A stretch of DNA of 64,000 bases from Diphasiastrum complanatum (Eukaryota; Streptophyta; Lycopodiopsida; Lycopodiales; Lycopodiaceae), in the NCBI GenBank assembly GCA_029204225.1, contig CM055103.1:19292925-19356924 (forward strand), given 5' to 3'. The translations under genes and the position numbers were made by a program. This document shows, piece after piece, positions 47,933-56,903 of this stretch; the stretch's first letter is position 1; the number at the start of each line of letters is the position of its first letter. Below the pieces are notes generated by a model. That model ran no database searches. It was not told the origin of the DNA and worked only from the letters and a program-made list of their open reading frames with translations.

Positions 47933-49934
47933 CATCAATAAGATTGGTGGATCTTATGCAAAGTCTAAAAAGCTTCCTTATGCTAGATCTAGGTCAAGAT
48001 CTAATATGCTTCTTGGAGATGTTCATCTTTGTGCTAACTTGGCTAGTCTTGAGGATAATGATGGTGTTTCAATGGTTCTTCATGGCAAGTGCAAGCATGC
48101 AAAAGGTAAGGAAAGAGCTAACTTCATCAATGGAGGTGAAGGTTCTTCCTTGGAAAAGATTGTTGTTAATGATTTCTTTGATCATATGTCAAAAGATGTT
48201 GCTAGGTGCATGCATGAAGGAGGTGGTTCTTCTACATTCTTTTGTGATGAGTCCAAGACAATCATTTTTCCAGCAAGTGGAGTCACATGTCTTCATAAAG
48301 AGAGTAGATCAAATGGCTCTATCAAGAGACTTGGTGAGGGAGATAGTCACAAGTCAAGAAGAAGAGAAGTATGTGAAGAGTTCAAAGTAGGATGTACTTT
48401 GAATGATGTCATTGTGAATGATAGTGAGGGAGAATCATTATCAAATGATTCATTGCCTAAAACATTGAATAGAAGTTCTTGTTTGAAAAAAGAGAGTACT
48501 TCAATCATCCTTATGTTGAAGGTGCTAATCATATTTTTCATGGCTTCTAATGTTTTTGAGATTTCTACTTCTTATGATGCAATCATTAAGAGGGAGTCTT
48601 ATGAAGGAAAGAGAAATGGAAGATTGGTTCTTGGGAAGATCCAAGGCATGGATCTCACATCTCTTCATAAACTCAAAGGATTCTATGATTGTGAATTGAT
48701 CACTCATGATCGAGATGGCAAAAGGTTGGCTGGAGAACACTACATGGAGCAAATCGAGAGGCAATTTTTTCAAGACAAGGAAGATCTCATTGGTGAGCTT
48801 ATTGAGGTTTATTATGGACTCAAGAAGGCTGGATTTATTAGGTTTGATACTCATCTTCACCTACTCTACTTCATGTTGGATGGAAAGTTTGGAATCTATC
48901 TTTTGATTTATGATGGTGGCATTAATGACATTGTTTTTTCTAACCTTTGTGGAAATTCGAGATCAAGCATTGAAAAGTTATTGTTGGATCTAGATGATAT
49001 GTTTGAGAGGGAGTATTTCCAGAGGTTCAGGTCTGAAGATATTCATATCTTTGATATCTTTGATGATCAAGAGAAAGGTAAGCAAGTGGAAGCGACTCAC
49101 TTTGCTTTACTCACATGTTTTGGAGAATTTTCTTGTGTAGATGATGCTATGCAAGTGGATATTGGTTCTCATGGTTTTCATACTAGAAAAGCAAGTAATG
49201 GATCTGGAAAACAAATTTTGTTCAATGACTTTGATGGTCAAGAGGAATATCAAGAGGTTGGTCTCAAAGGGCTTCAACAACACAAAAGGAAAGGTGGCAA
49301 TTTGGAACTAGTAAAGAGCATCAAAGGAGAGGTAATTGGCAAAAATGTTATGGATATGTTTTTGCAGCTTATTAAAGACCCAAGTAAGGTCAAAGTAGCA
49401 GCAAGGAAGTGTTGTTCAAGTTTACTTTACTTGTTCTATCTCATGTTTGGGCTATTTTATGTGGATGTGTGCAAATTGTCAAGATATGGACAAACTAGCT
49501 ACATTGTCTTGCAATATCTTATTGTTGGAGTTGTACTAGCATTCGTGGCTGGTTCTGCTAATGGAAATGAAGCTATTGGAGGCTCATTATGTCACTCATC
49601 CATGATCAAGTTCTCAAGTGCTGAGCTACTTGATGCCAATGTTTGGAGATTGTCAATTTTTGGTGAATTCATGGTCATTTTCTTGTGTCAAGTAGATCTT
49701 GAAGATGGACTAGTGCAACCTACTTGGTTTATGGAGTCATGCGGTGCTGGATTTGCATCATTTATGTACTCACCTACTCATGGATTTCCAAGGTTTGATT
49801 GTTTCTTGTGGCAAGATGGAGATGGAGGGCTCATTCATGGAGTTTTATGGTGGAGACATATCAAGAAAGGACAAAGTTGGAGGAGACAAGAAAGCAAATG
49901 GTCATCACTCACATTTATTGTTTGGTTGCTGTAA
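47784..49934 (+). CDS. large unknown ORF2 of element E
   Basis: The frame is open for more than 2.1 kb; from the first ATG (47784) it has about 716 codons, and an ATG at 47895 (MEKEIGLNF) is an alternative start just before the gag-protease stop. Seen along it: a basic Arg/Ser stretch (YARSRSRSN, about 47980), acidic and Ser-rich middle, a hydrophobic segment at about 48515-48540 (ILMLKVLIIFFM), a hinge-like KGKQVEA at 49075, the block VDDAMQVD...SNGSGKQILFNDFDGQ (49140-49250) shared with element D, and a hydrophobic stretch YIVLQYLIVGVVLAFVAG at about 49499-49552. No HHCC, DD35E, YVDD or RNase H motif. Position corresponds to integrase-RT in normal copia elements. Function unknown; weak wording similarity to integrase start (about 47940-48020) suggests it grew from remodelled pol. 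Confidence 0.5.
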   Translation: MLVSLQRKKSWLLGAIDKVDFSSLMLLLWLTKKDGMEKEIGLNFPKLPFSINKIGGSYAKSKKLPYARSRSRSNMLLGDVHLCANLASLEDNDGVSMVLHGKCKHAKGKERANFINGGEGSSLEKIVVNDFFDHMSKDVARCMHEGGGSSTFFCDESKTIIFPASGVTCLHKESRSNGSIKRLGEGDSHKSRRREVCEEFKVGCTLNDVIVNDSEGESLSNDSLPKTLNRSSCLKKESTSIILMLKVLIIFFMASNVFEISTSYDAIIKRESYEGKRNGRLVLGKIQGMDLTSLHKLKGFYDCELITHDRDGKRLAGEHYMEQIERQFFQDKEDLIGELIEVYYGLKKAGFIRFDTHLHLLYFMLDGKFGIYLLIYDGGINDIVFSNLCGNSRSSIEKLLLDLDDMFEREYFQRFRSEDIHIFDIFDDQEKGKQVEATHFALLTCFGEFSCVDDAMQVDIGSHGFHTRKASNGSGKQILFNDFDGQEEYQEVGLKGLQQHKRKGGNLELVKSIKGEVIGKNVMDMFLQLIKDPSKVKVAARKCCSSLLYLFYLMFGLFYVDVCKLSRYGQTSYIVLQYLIVGVVLAFVAGSANGNEAIGGSLCHSSMIKFSSAELLDANVWRLSIFGEFMVIFLCQVDLEDGLVQPTWFMESCGAGFASFMYSPTHGFPRFDCFLWQDGDGGLIHGVLWWRHIKKGQSWRRQESKWSSLTFIVWLL

Positions 49935-50187
49935 TTTTCCAGAGAGTTCAAATTTTGAAACATGGAGGAATCATTTCATTCACATTCTATTTGGTTCTTC
50001 ATGTTCTAGTTATATCTTGATGTGTAAAATTGATGTAAGAAATAGTGAAGCATCCAATTTGGACACTATTCTCTATATCAATTATGAAAGATACTTTAGA
50101 AGCTTAGAAAGGAGATCTATACTTAGGATGTAGATCATTCTAAAGTTGGATCAAAGTTCTATTGTCAAAACTATGCCAAAACTAGTT

Positions 50188-50197
50188 GAAGAGGGAG
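50188..50197 (+). other. polypurine tract of element E
   Basis: GAAGAGGGAG directly before the 3' LTR. Confidence 0.8.
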
Positions 50198-50851
50198 TGT
50201 GAGAGATTTCAACTAGTTTAGTCTAGTTTAGTCATATTTTGGTAAATTGTCAATAAGAGGCCAAAACTCATTTTAGACTTAGAGATAAACTTTTTGAAGT
50301 TATATTAGTTTAAAATACATTCAATAAACACTTTTTGAAAGTGTGGAAAAGTTGGTAGTCAAGTTTGAGAGAGATTCAAATTTGAACTTTGGGTACATTG
50401 AATCTAGACCCAAAAATAGTAGGGTTAACATTTTGGAGGGAAAGCCAAGTGGCCAAATAGGATTTGAAAACTCTATAAAAGGATTTAACTCGTGGAGAGA
50501 CACATCTTCTCTCTTCTATCTCTCATTTCATCATTATACATGGTTCTCTTTGGGTTTTACTACTCATTGGTGCACTCTCATGATGTTATCTTGCAATCTT
50601 GTGTGTAGAATGCTCATTTATTGCTATTTTCGGTTCCACACGTGTGAAATACAGTAAGGTACTGTAATTGTACGGACAGCAAACATATTTTATGTTTTGG
50701 TTCATGTTTGATCAGCATTCCTTAGAGTTTGCATCTCATTTTATATGTAGATGCTCATTTTTCTACATTGGCAGGATTGTTGGTTTGCTCCTTATTGTAA
50801 CCAAAGATCATGGACATGGATTGGATCTTGAATGATCTGAAATCCTTCACA
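50198..50851 (+). repeat. 3' LTR of element E
   Basis: 654 bp with the same ends as the 5' copy; includes the CACACGTGTG palindrome at 50639-50648. Followed by CTAAG (50852-50856). Confidence 0.92.
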
Positions 50852-50925
50852 CTAAGTCACCAATAGTGCACGCACTGAGAAGAATTGAAGGTACTGATCT
50901 ATCCTTCCTCCAACTTCTTCCGATA
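50852..50925 (+). repeat. 3' LTR of element F, right part
   Basis: CTAAGTCACCAATAGTGCAC to CTTCTTCCGATA matches the end of the 5' LTR at 38814-38887 and completes the LTR interrupted by element E. Confidence 0.88.
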
Positions 50926-51113
50926 GTTTCTAGGGGGATTGACAAGTTCCCATGTATTGTTTGAAAGCAAGGCTTCATACTCAAGGGTCATTGCTTCAAC
51001 CCATTTCTTGGATCGTAGTGCCTCTTGGACATCTCTTCGCTCTTGATGTGATAATGCATGATAGGAAGTGCCATCCTCCACTTGCTTGCCTTTCATCACA
51101 TATGTGCTTAGGG
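50926..51113 (-). pseudogene. element G: copia hinge before RT (minus), second half
   Basis: Minus-strand text TYVMKGKQVEDGTSYHALSH, KKWVEAMTLEYEALLSNNTW and ELVNPPRN directly precedes RT in copia. Joined across element F (with one 5-bp duplication removed) it continues in frame into MHVTRCKWVFRIK at 37755. It is truncated at about 51113 by element Z sequence. Confidence 0.85.
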
Positions 51114-51280
51114 TTAGTGGATGGTAGAGTTAGATGTGAATCTTCCATTCATGTTGAAATCTGAACTATGTTATTGCTCTCATGGGAACGAATCCACGCA
51201 TGACAACTAACTTCATCTCCTCGATGCTAGATTGATTAGATCTTGGGTTGAGGATAGGCAAGGAAAAAAATCCCACTACA
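51109..51280 (+). repeat. truncated 5' LTR (U5 part) of element Z
   Basis: About 170 bp ending TCCCACTACA, closely matching the last part of the LTR at 55936-56103 (AGGGTTAGTGGATGGTAGAG, ATCGAGGAGATGA-complement words, TAGATCTTGGGTTGAGGATA). The junction with element G falls in shared GCTTAGG. Confidence 0.8.
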
Positions 51281-51284
51281 ATTT

Positions 51285-51302
51285 TGGCACCGTTGTCGGG
51301 GA
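51285..51302 (+). other. primer binding site (tRNA-Asp type)
   Basis: TGGCACCGTTGTCGGGGA matches 16 of 18 bases of the tRNA-Asp 3' end complement; four bases after the LTR. Confidence 0.85.
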
Positions 51303-52507
51303 GCTACGCCAATTTTTCAATTCGCAGCATGTTTGTTGGATGGTTAGCTTGCATTAGGCATCTTGTCGTGGCATGAATAGTGTTAAATCTGCATTTAGGG
51401 TTAATTTGGGAGTGGTTTTGTCTGATTTGAGTGAATTTGCTTGTTTGAAATCTAATCTGATTATGGAACATGAAAAGCTATTCAGATCACCAATCTTAAG
51501 ATCCATTTGGATCTGAAATATCAAAAAAAACAACAAAAATTGGTCAAACAGATTTTGGTCAAAAGGAGGCAAAAATCGTCATCAAAATTGATAACTTTTT
51601 GTCCTCTTTCAGGAAACGTTCGCCGAGTTGCAAGCACCTTCTTTTTTTATCACAGAACCTTCAGTTTGAAGGGCAAAAAATCATTCCCAGTAGATTTTTA
51701 GAAACATCAGAAAAACCATCAAAAAGCACCAAAAAATCACCAAAACCCTAAAAATACAAAAAAAGAACCTTCGCCCGATTCACTGTGCATAGGTGTGATT
51801 CAGATCTATCTACTGCCATGTTGGCAAAGAATTATATCAAAAATAGAAGGTTTCTCAGAGGATTAGTTGTCATATTGTCATATTTTTGTCAAGAAAGTCT
51901 CTTTTTTGCAAAAATACCAGTATTACTCTTGATTCTTCGCCAGAATCTTTGCCGAGTTTTCAAATTATCCTATTTATAGTAATTTACTATTTCTGAGTTC
52001 GACGAACATTCATCCTATCCAGATCATAGAAAATCTCTATTTTTACCCTCGCCAAACTACAGAAATTATGTTTTTGTGTGCCAAAAATCTTCGCCAATTC
52101 TACCCTAGCTTTATATGTGTCAACTCTGAGTCTGAGAGTTCGGCGAAGGTTATTTCCATAGAATTTGTCAGAAAAACCTGATTAGAGTATTTTTTTTAAA
52201 AATAGCACTGCTGAACCTTCGCCAAGTGAATTTTTGCCTAGGGAACCTTCGCCAGTTCTATTTGTAGGTTCAAATTTTTTAGATCAAGTCCCTGTCAAAT
52301 TTTGGGCCAAATCTGATACAGTCTGATTTAGATTTTTAGAATTTTTTCATTTTTGAGAAGTATCAATTGGTTGATTTTAGAAATCTTTCTCACAATATAG
52401 GAATCTGATTCTTGTCAAGTAAAAGAGATCTAGCAGATCTGATCTGAAATAGTTTTGATTGAAAATCTAGATCCAATCTCATTGTTTGCTTGATTTAATC
52501 TGTCAAG
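51303..52507 (+). other. 5' leader of element Z with iterated CTTCGCC motif
   Basis: From about 51610 to 52260 the word CTTCGCC or TTCGCCGA and one inverted TTCGGCGAAGG recur at 51619, 51770, 51934, 52046, 52089, 52139, 52217 and 52247. The segment 51774-51816 is one unit of the element found six times, inverted, at 56242-56718. Confidence 0.75.
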
Positions 52508-53760
52508 ATGGCTGCTCCTGGAGGTGCTCCTCAGGAAGTCAATCCAATCATTGTTAGAAGAGCACCTCGTTTGGATCTACCCAAATACAATGGATTAACA
52601 GATCCAGTTAGATTTCTTCAGATCTATTCTGAATCTTGTAAAGTCTATGGCAAAGTTTTTCTCCAGAATAAACTTAAGCTTTTTTCCTATGGCCTTAACA
52701 GGCACAACACAAGATTGCCATGATTATATGAATTTTATCAGGATTACCTAAAAGGATCAGACGTGAGCTGAAACACCATAATGAGTACGCAATCTTGCAA
52801 AATGCTATGGATGATGCAATTCGGGAGGAAGATGAAGATTCAGACGATGAGCCGAATATCAGTATGTTGTCGCCTTATGCAACAAGGTAGACCACTATGA
52901 CATCCACCACTATTAAATCAACGAATGTCAACGCTACTGCAAAAATGATGCTCAATGAGTTCGAGAAACTCGGGAAGAACCAACAGAAACAAATGGAAAA
53001 GTTGTAGTTGCAATTTGATGAGAAGATCAAAACATTGGAAGATTTCCATGGACAAGCGAACAAGGAACCTGAGAAGTTTGCAAAGACTTTTTCTACTAGG
53101 AAAAATGTCTGGTGTTCTATTTGTACAGGAAATCACACAGTGAATGAGTGTCCTCAATTGAAAAAATGAATGGAAATCAATATATGCCATTTGTGTAATT
53201 CGTCTGATCATGAGACTGCTTTTTTCAATTTCAATCCTTGGATAATTCAGCAACGGTATGTCCAGATGGGATATCGAGAACCACATTATGGAGGAAATCT
53301 GACAGCTAGACCTCGTCAATCTGCTCTTGGATACCCGGAACGGTTAGCCTTATCTGCCCCACCAAAGCAGCCCGTTCCTTCTGCCAATTTGATAGAACCA
53401 AAACCTTATAGAAGTGTCGAGCAATGGAACTATGGTAATGATCAAGAAGGTGGATCTTCATAACAATATGCTATTTATGCTGCCGCGCAACAACAAGCAT
53501 CTAGAAATCGGACCAGAGCACCACTTGGATGCTTTGCATGTGGAGAAAATCACAGAGTTGCAGAATGTCCAAATAAAAGAAAATTTGTACCATTCTGTCG
53601 TGACTGTGGTTATGGGCATTGCTATAAGGAATGTCCAGCAAGACCGAAGCCACCACCGACTACAGCTCCTGTAAATTTGATAACAATCAAGCAAAGACCA
53701 GTAGCTCAGAATAAACCAAGTGTACCCTTGATGGTGGTCACCAGAGCATAGAAGCAGAAA
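52508..53760 (+). pseudogene. gag of element Z
   Basis: ATG at 52508: MAAPGGAPQEVNPIIVRRAP then LDLPKYNGLTDPVRFLQIY, the Gag start also seen in element C. A stop and shift occur near 52721. Further down are three to four zinc knuckles: WCSICTGNHTVNECPQ (53111), a degenerate ICHLCNSSDHETAFF (53178), GCFACGENHRVAECPN (53529) and FCRDCGYGHCYKECPA (53596, altered spacing). Multiple knuckles suggest strong RNA binding. In-frame stops at 53167, 53461 and 53749. Confidence 0.8.
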
Positions 53761-53868
53761 GAACCGATAGCAGATCCAGTACTTGCTGATTCTATATGAT
53801 TAAATGATATACCAACAACATGTGGAGTCTATCCAAATCTTCATGCAAAAAGAAGAAGATATCAGGAT

Positions 53869-54741
53869 ATGATGCAGTGGATTAAACATCTACAAGAAGA
53901 AGAGGAACTTGAAGTTGCTAGACCAATAGCCGAAGTTCGTTCTTCACCATTGCAGCCACCAAAAAATTCACGTATAGATATGAATGCTCAGTTGCATCAC
54001 CATGAAGAACCATTCAAGATGACTGAACTGGAAGCACCGCAAACAGAACTACTCATGAATATTTTGTCTAGTAAGATCAATATTTCGTTAGGAGAGTTCC
54101 TGAAGTTGGTTCCAAAAGCAAAAGAAGTATTAGCGCAAAAGTTAACTCAAGCTGAACCAGAAGTCCATCAGGAGCCACTTTTTTGTGCTAGATTTGAAGA
54201 ATCTAATGAAGTACTCCATGTCGGAGCAGCTTGGGAAAGTGAACAAAAAAATATCACCCCACCGATACAGAATAGACAATTTTCTAATGAAGCAGCTGTG
54301 ATAGATGGCGGTTCGGGAGTTAACCTGATCTCTACAAAGCTATGTGCAAAATGAGGCCTTACAAAGATAAAGCCTGCAACTTTTGCCATTAAGCTAGCTG
54401 ATCAAACGACAATTCGTCTACAAGGAATGGTTGAAGATATACCTGTCAGAATTGTCGGAGTACAATTCGTCATTACTTTCGTAGAAATGGACTTACCAAA
54501 AGCACCAAATGTCTACCGAGTCCTATTGGGATGCCCATGGTTACGAGTTGCGCAAGTAATTCATAACTGGAGTACCAGAAAAATCACTTTTGAAAATCAT
54601 GAACGTGCAGTCAAGGTTAATCATGTAACTTGGACTATCAAACTAGTGGTTCAAAAAGAGAATGATAATTCATCAACAACGGATCATACGTGTGACCGAC
54701 CAGTAAAAAAATTTGAGAGTTCATTACGATTCTCAAACTGA
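53869..54741 (+). pseudogene. aspartic protease of element Z, one in-frame stop
   Basis: The frame is open from 53869 except for a TGA at 54352-54354 in the middle of the fold. AAVIDGGSGVNLIS holds the catalytic Asp, followed by IKLADQTTIRLQG and VYRVLLGCPWLRVAQVIHNW, as in element A. The upstream part (HHHEEPFKMTELEAPQTELL, LVPKAKEVLAQKL) is the Gag-protease linker. Confidence 0.82.
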
Positions 54742-55233
54742 TGCTGTCAACTGGAATGAAACTCTTGCAACAATTGACTGTACAGCAGGATATATGTGTC
54801 AACAGGATAATCAGTCAGCTTTGAGCGAGATTTCATTATTGGATCGAACCTTGGATACACTGATCACTTTTCCATTGAATGTGTTGAATGTAGCTTGGAT
54901 ATCAACGGAGCCTATACCATATATGGATCCGACTAGATTTGGAGTGCGTAATATTCTCAACATTATAATACGAACCTGAAATGGGCAAATCCTCCTCAAA
55001 AGATTGATTCAAAGAATGTGCCACCCTAACTCGATAAAGGCAAAGGAAAAGTCAAGGATGATTCTACAAGTCAGAGTTCTAGCAAGACATCATCGTCTAG
55101 AAAGTCTTCACCTTCGAAGAAGAGTTTATCTTCTCAGAAGTCATCACCTCCATAATCAATTCCTGCTAAGAAGGCTAAGCAAAGATCCAAGACAAGTCCT
55201 TTTGACAAAGAACAAGCAAATAAAAGCCCACAG
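54742..55233 (+). pseudogene. linker and Ser/Lys-rich tail of element Z
   Basis: IDCTAGYMCQQDNQS and VLNVAWIST match the element A linker. After a shift, 55020-55233 encodes a basic Ser/Lys-rich tail (KGKGKVKDDSTSQSSSKTSS, RKSSPSKKSLSSQKSSPP, KKAKQRSKTSPF) with two stops inside and a final TAA at 55231-55233, about 65 bp before the LTR. The polyprotein therefore seems to end here by design, not in the middle of a deleted pol. Confidence 0.6.
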
Positions 55234-55298
55234 TAACTGCATCTCGCAGGTGTCGTGGGACCGTCGCCAGTTTTGGTGGGGGATACTTTTGGAGGGTT

Positions 55299-56103
55299 TG
55301 TGGATCTCGAGACAACCCTAACCCTAGTTAATAAGTGAGAGGGACTTGGCACCCTGCATGTGTAAGTCCAACTGATGATCACATAGAGATTTAGTTATAA
55401 TAAACTTAATAAAAGGACTTTAGGCCTTTTTGCGGGACTTTTAATGTTCTAGGACCTAAATGTCAAGTTAGTGAATAAAGTTGGGTTTCCCTCCCATTTG
55501 GATGGTTCCCACTCTTTTTCATATAGTGAATAGTTAGGGAGGCAGAAATGGACCAATAAGATTCAGAGGCCAGGGTCCTCCTCTCTACTATAAAAAGGGG
55601 CCAACTCGAGTTTGGGAGGCAGAAATGGACCAACAGGATTCAGAGGCCAGGGTCCTCCTCTCTACTATAAAAAGGGGCTAACTCGAGTTTGCTACAGATG
55701 TACATATCTTTATTTCAATAAAGCAGATTGGTTCTCTTGTGAAATGGATTCATGAATGTCCTTGCTCTCTAACACTTTTCTTCCATATCTCATACTTTTA
55801 TTGTGTTTTGCTAATTGTTGGATCTGATTGTTATTGGAATTGCATGTTTCTATACTTTTTATGAGAGAGAAAGGGAGAGAGAGAAAGAGTAAGCTATCTT
55901 TATTGTAGAGCTAGTGTTAATGGATGTAGTGTTAATGCTTAGGGTTAGTGGATGGTAGAGCTAGATGACCATTCATGCTGAAATCTGAACTATGATATCG
56001 CTCTCATGGGAACGAATCCACGCGTGACAATTAACTCCATCTCCTCGATGCTAGATTGACTAGATCTTGGGTTGAGGATAGGCAAGAAAAGAAACTCACT
56101 ACA
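55299..56103 (+). repeat. LTR of element Z with duplicated promoter
   Basis: Preceded by GGTGGGGGATACTTTTGGAGGG. Start TGTGGATCTCGAGAC is the best guess; end ACTCACTACA at 56103. A 77-bp segment with a TATA box (CTACTATAAAAAGGGG) is duplicated: units start at 55537 and 55614, with TATAAAAA at 55589 and 55666. AATAAA at 55719 could be the polyadenylation signal. A GA-rich stretch is at 55861-55890. Confidence 0.75.
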
Positions 56104-56107
56104 ATTT

Positions 56108-56125
56108 TGGCGCCGTTGCCGGGAG
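56108..56125 (+). other. second primer binding site after element Z LTR
   Basis: TGGCGCCGTTGCCGGGAG, four bases after the LTR end at 56103, exactly as at 51285. The LTR at 55299-56103 thus also looks like the 5' LTR of a following, rearranged copy. Confidence 0.8.
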
Positions 56126-56199
56126 AACTGATATTCTTGTAGAAAGGTGTGAAATTTTCTACAAAAAGTTACCAACAACTAGTAGAACGTTCACTTAGC

Positions 56200-56718
56200 T
56201 TTCATTTTTTTATGGTTTTATCTTTCACCGACCTGACAGTAGAATCACACCTATGGGCAGTAGAACGGGCGAAGGTTCTTTTTTTGTTTTTAATATTATC
56301 CTTCGTCGACCTAACAATAGATAGATCTGAATCACACCTATGTGCAGTGAATCAGACGAAGGTTCTTTTTATGTTTTTAGTATTATCCTTCACCGTCTTG
56401 ACAGTAGATAGATCTGAATCACACCTATGTGCAGTGAATCGGGCGAAGGTTCTTTCTCTGTTTTTAGTATTATCTTTCGCTGACTGGACAATAGACAGAT
56501 TTGAATCACACCTATGTGCGGTGAATCGAACGAAGGTTCTTTTTCTGTTTTTAGTATTATCCTTCACCGACCTGACAGTAGATAGATCTGAATCACACCT
56601 ATGTGCAGTGAATCGGACGAAGGTTCTTTTTCTGTTTTTAGTATTATCCTTCGTCGACGTGACAATAGATAGATCTGAATCACACCTATGTGCAGTGAAT
56701 CGGGCGAGAGTTCTTTTT
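56200..56718. repeat. 87-bp tandem array, about six copies
   Basis: GAATCACACCTATG starts at 56242, 56329, 56416, 56503, 56590 and 56677: constant 87-bp spacing, with point differences but no indels. Because 87 is a multiple of 3, both strands stay open for 145-193 codons with 29-residue repeats (plus strand: FLVLSFTDLTVDRSESHLCA per unit). The unit corresponds, inverted, to a single-copy stretch of the element Z leader (51774-51816 and flanks), including its CCTTCGCC motif. Confidence 0.92.
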
Positions 56719-56903
56719 AAAAAAAAATAAAAATAGAAAAAACAGTCACCACTCATTTTTTGAACGTTTTTGGACATAACTCTCACCACAAATCACATCC
56801 ATAATGTAAAACTAACCCTAGCATGCCAAGACCAAGATGCCTAAATGCATTCTAACCACAAAATATGAAATAAAATGCTAACTAGCAAGAGGAGAGTGCA
56901 TTG
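56719..56903. other. leader-like spacer of inverted element Z copy
   Basis: A-rich then mixed sequence between the 87-bp array and the minus-strand PBS; no gene. Confidence 0.4.

Larger units (their letters stand above)
45431..50851 (+). mobile_element. element E: young non-autonomous copia with novel second ORF
   Basis: 5421 bp, LTR to LTR, flanked by CTAAG at 45426-45430 and 50852-50856. LTRs differ at about 20 positions over about 590 aligned bases (count by eye), plus one deletion of roughly 65-70 bp in the 5' copy. Inside: tRNA-Met PBS, leader, an intact gag-protease ORF, an overlapping long second ORF, and a PPT. No integrase, RT or RNase H was found, so mobilisation would need enzymes from a related full-length element. 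The youngest datable insertion in the window. Confidence 0.88.
37762..50925 (+). mobile_element. element F: Ty1/copia, split by elements I and E
   Basis: 5' LTR 37762-38887, tRNA-Met PBS 38888-38899, gag, protease, integrase (interrupted at 40990-42695 by element I), RT, RNase H, a G15 polypurine tract and a 3' LTR starting at 44329. The 3' LTR is interrupted by element E at 45431-50851 and finishes at 50925. It is inserted in the RT gene of element G; flanking bases GTTGT and GTTTC may be a mutated 5-bp duplication. Frames are broken in gag, integrase and RT. Confidence 0.9.
51281..56103 (+). mobile_element. element Z: gag-protease-only gypsy-type element
   Basis: After the truncated 5' LTR come a tRNA-Asp PBS (51285), a 1.2-kb leader, gag with several zinc knuckles, an aspartic protease, a Ser/Lys-rich tail ending about 55233, a purine-rich tract and a 3' LTR (about 55299-56103). 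RT, RNase H and integrase are absent, and there is no room for them between protease and LTR. Related in protease and linker to element A, which keeps RT. A few stops interrupt the coding part. Confidence 0.8.

Noticed and set aside
48780-48960. RT-like wording (YGLKKAGF, DGKFGIYLLIYDGG) in element E ORF2
   Set aside because: The catalytic YVDD is absent, and the segment lies upstream of the KGKQV hinge that precedes RT in copia elements, so the order is wrong.
49495-49560. Envelope-like ORF in element E
   Set aside because: There is a hydrophobic stretch, but no signal peptide, cleavage site or second membrane anchor was seen, and the frame stands in the pol position, not after pol.
56200-56718. 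CRISPR array
   Set aside because: Head-to-tail repeats without unique spacers, in a plant nuclear context.
56149-56789. Repeat-protein gene over the 87-bp array
   Set aside because: Both strands are open because the period is a multiple of 3; the unit comes from a non-coding leader; no promoter or start context.
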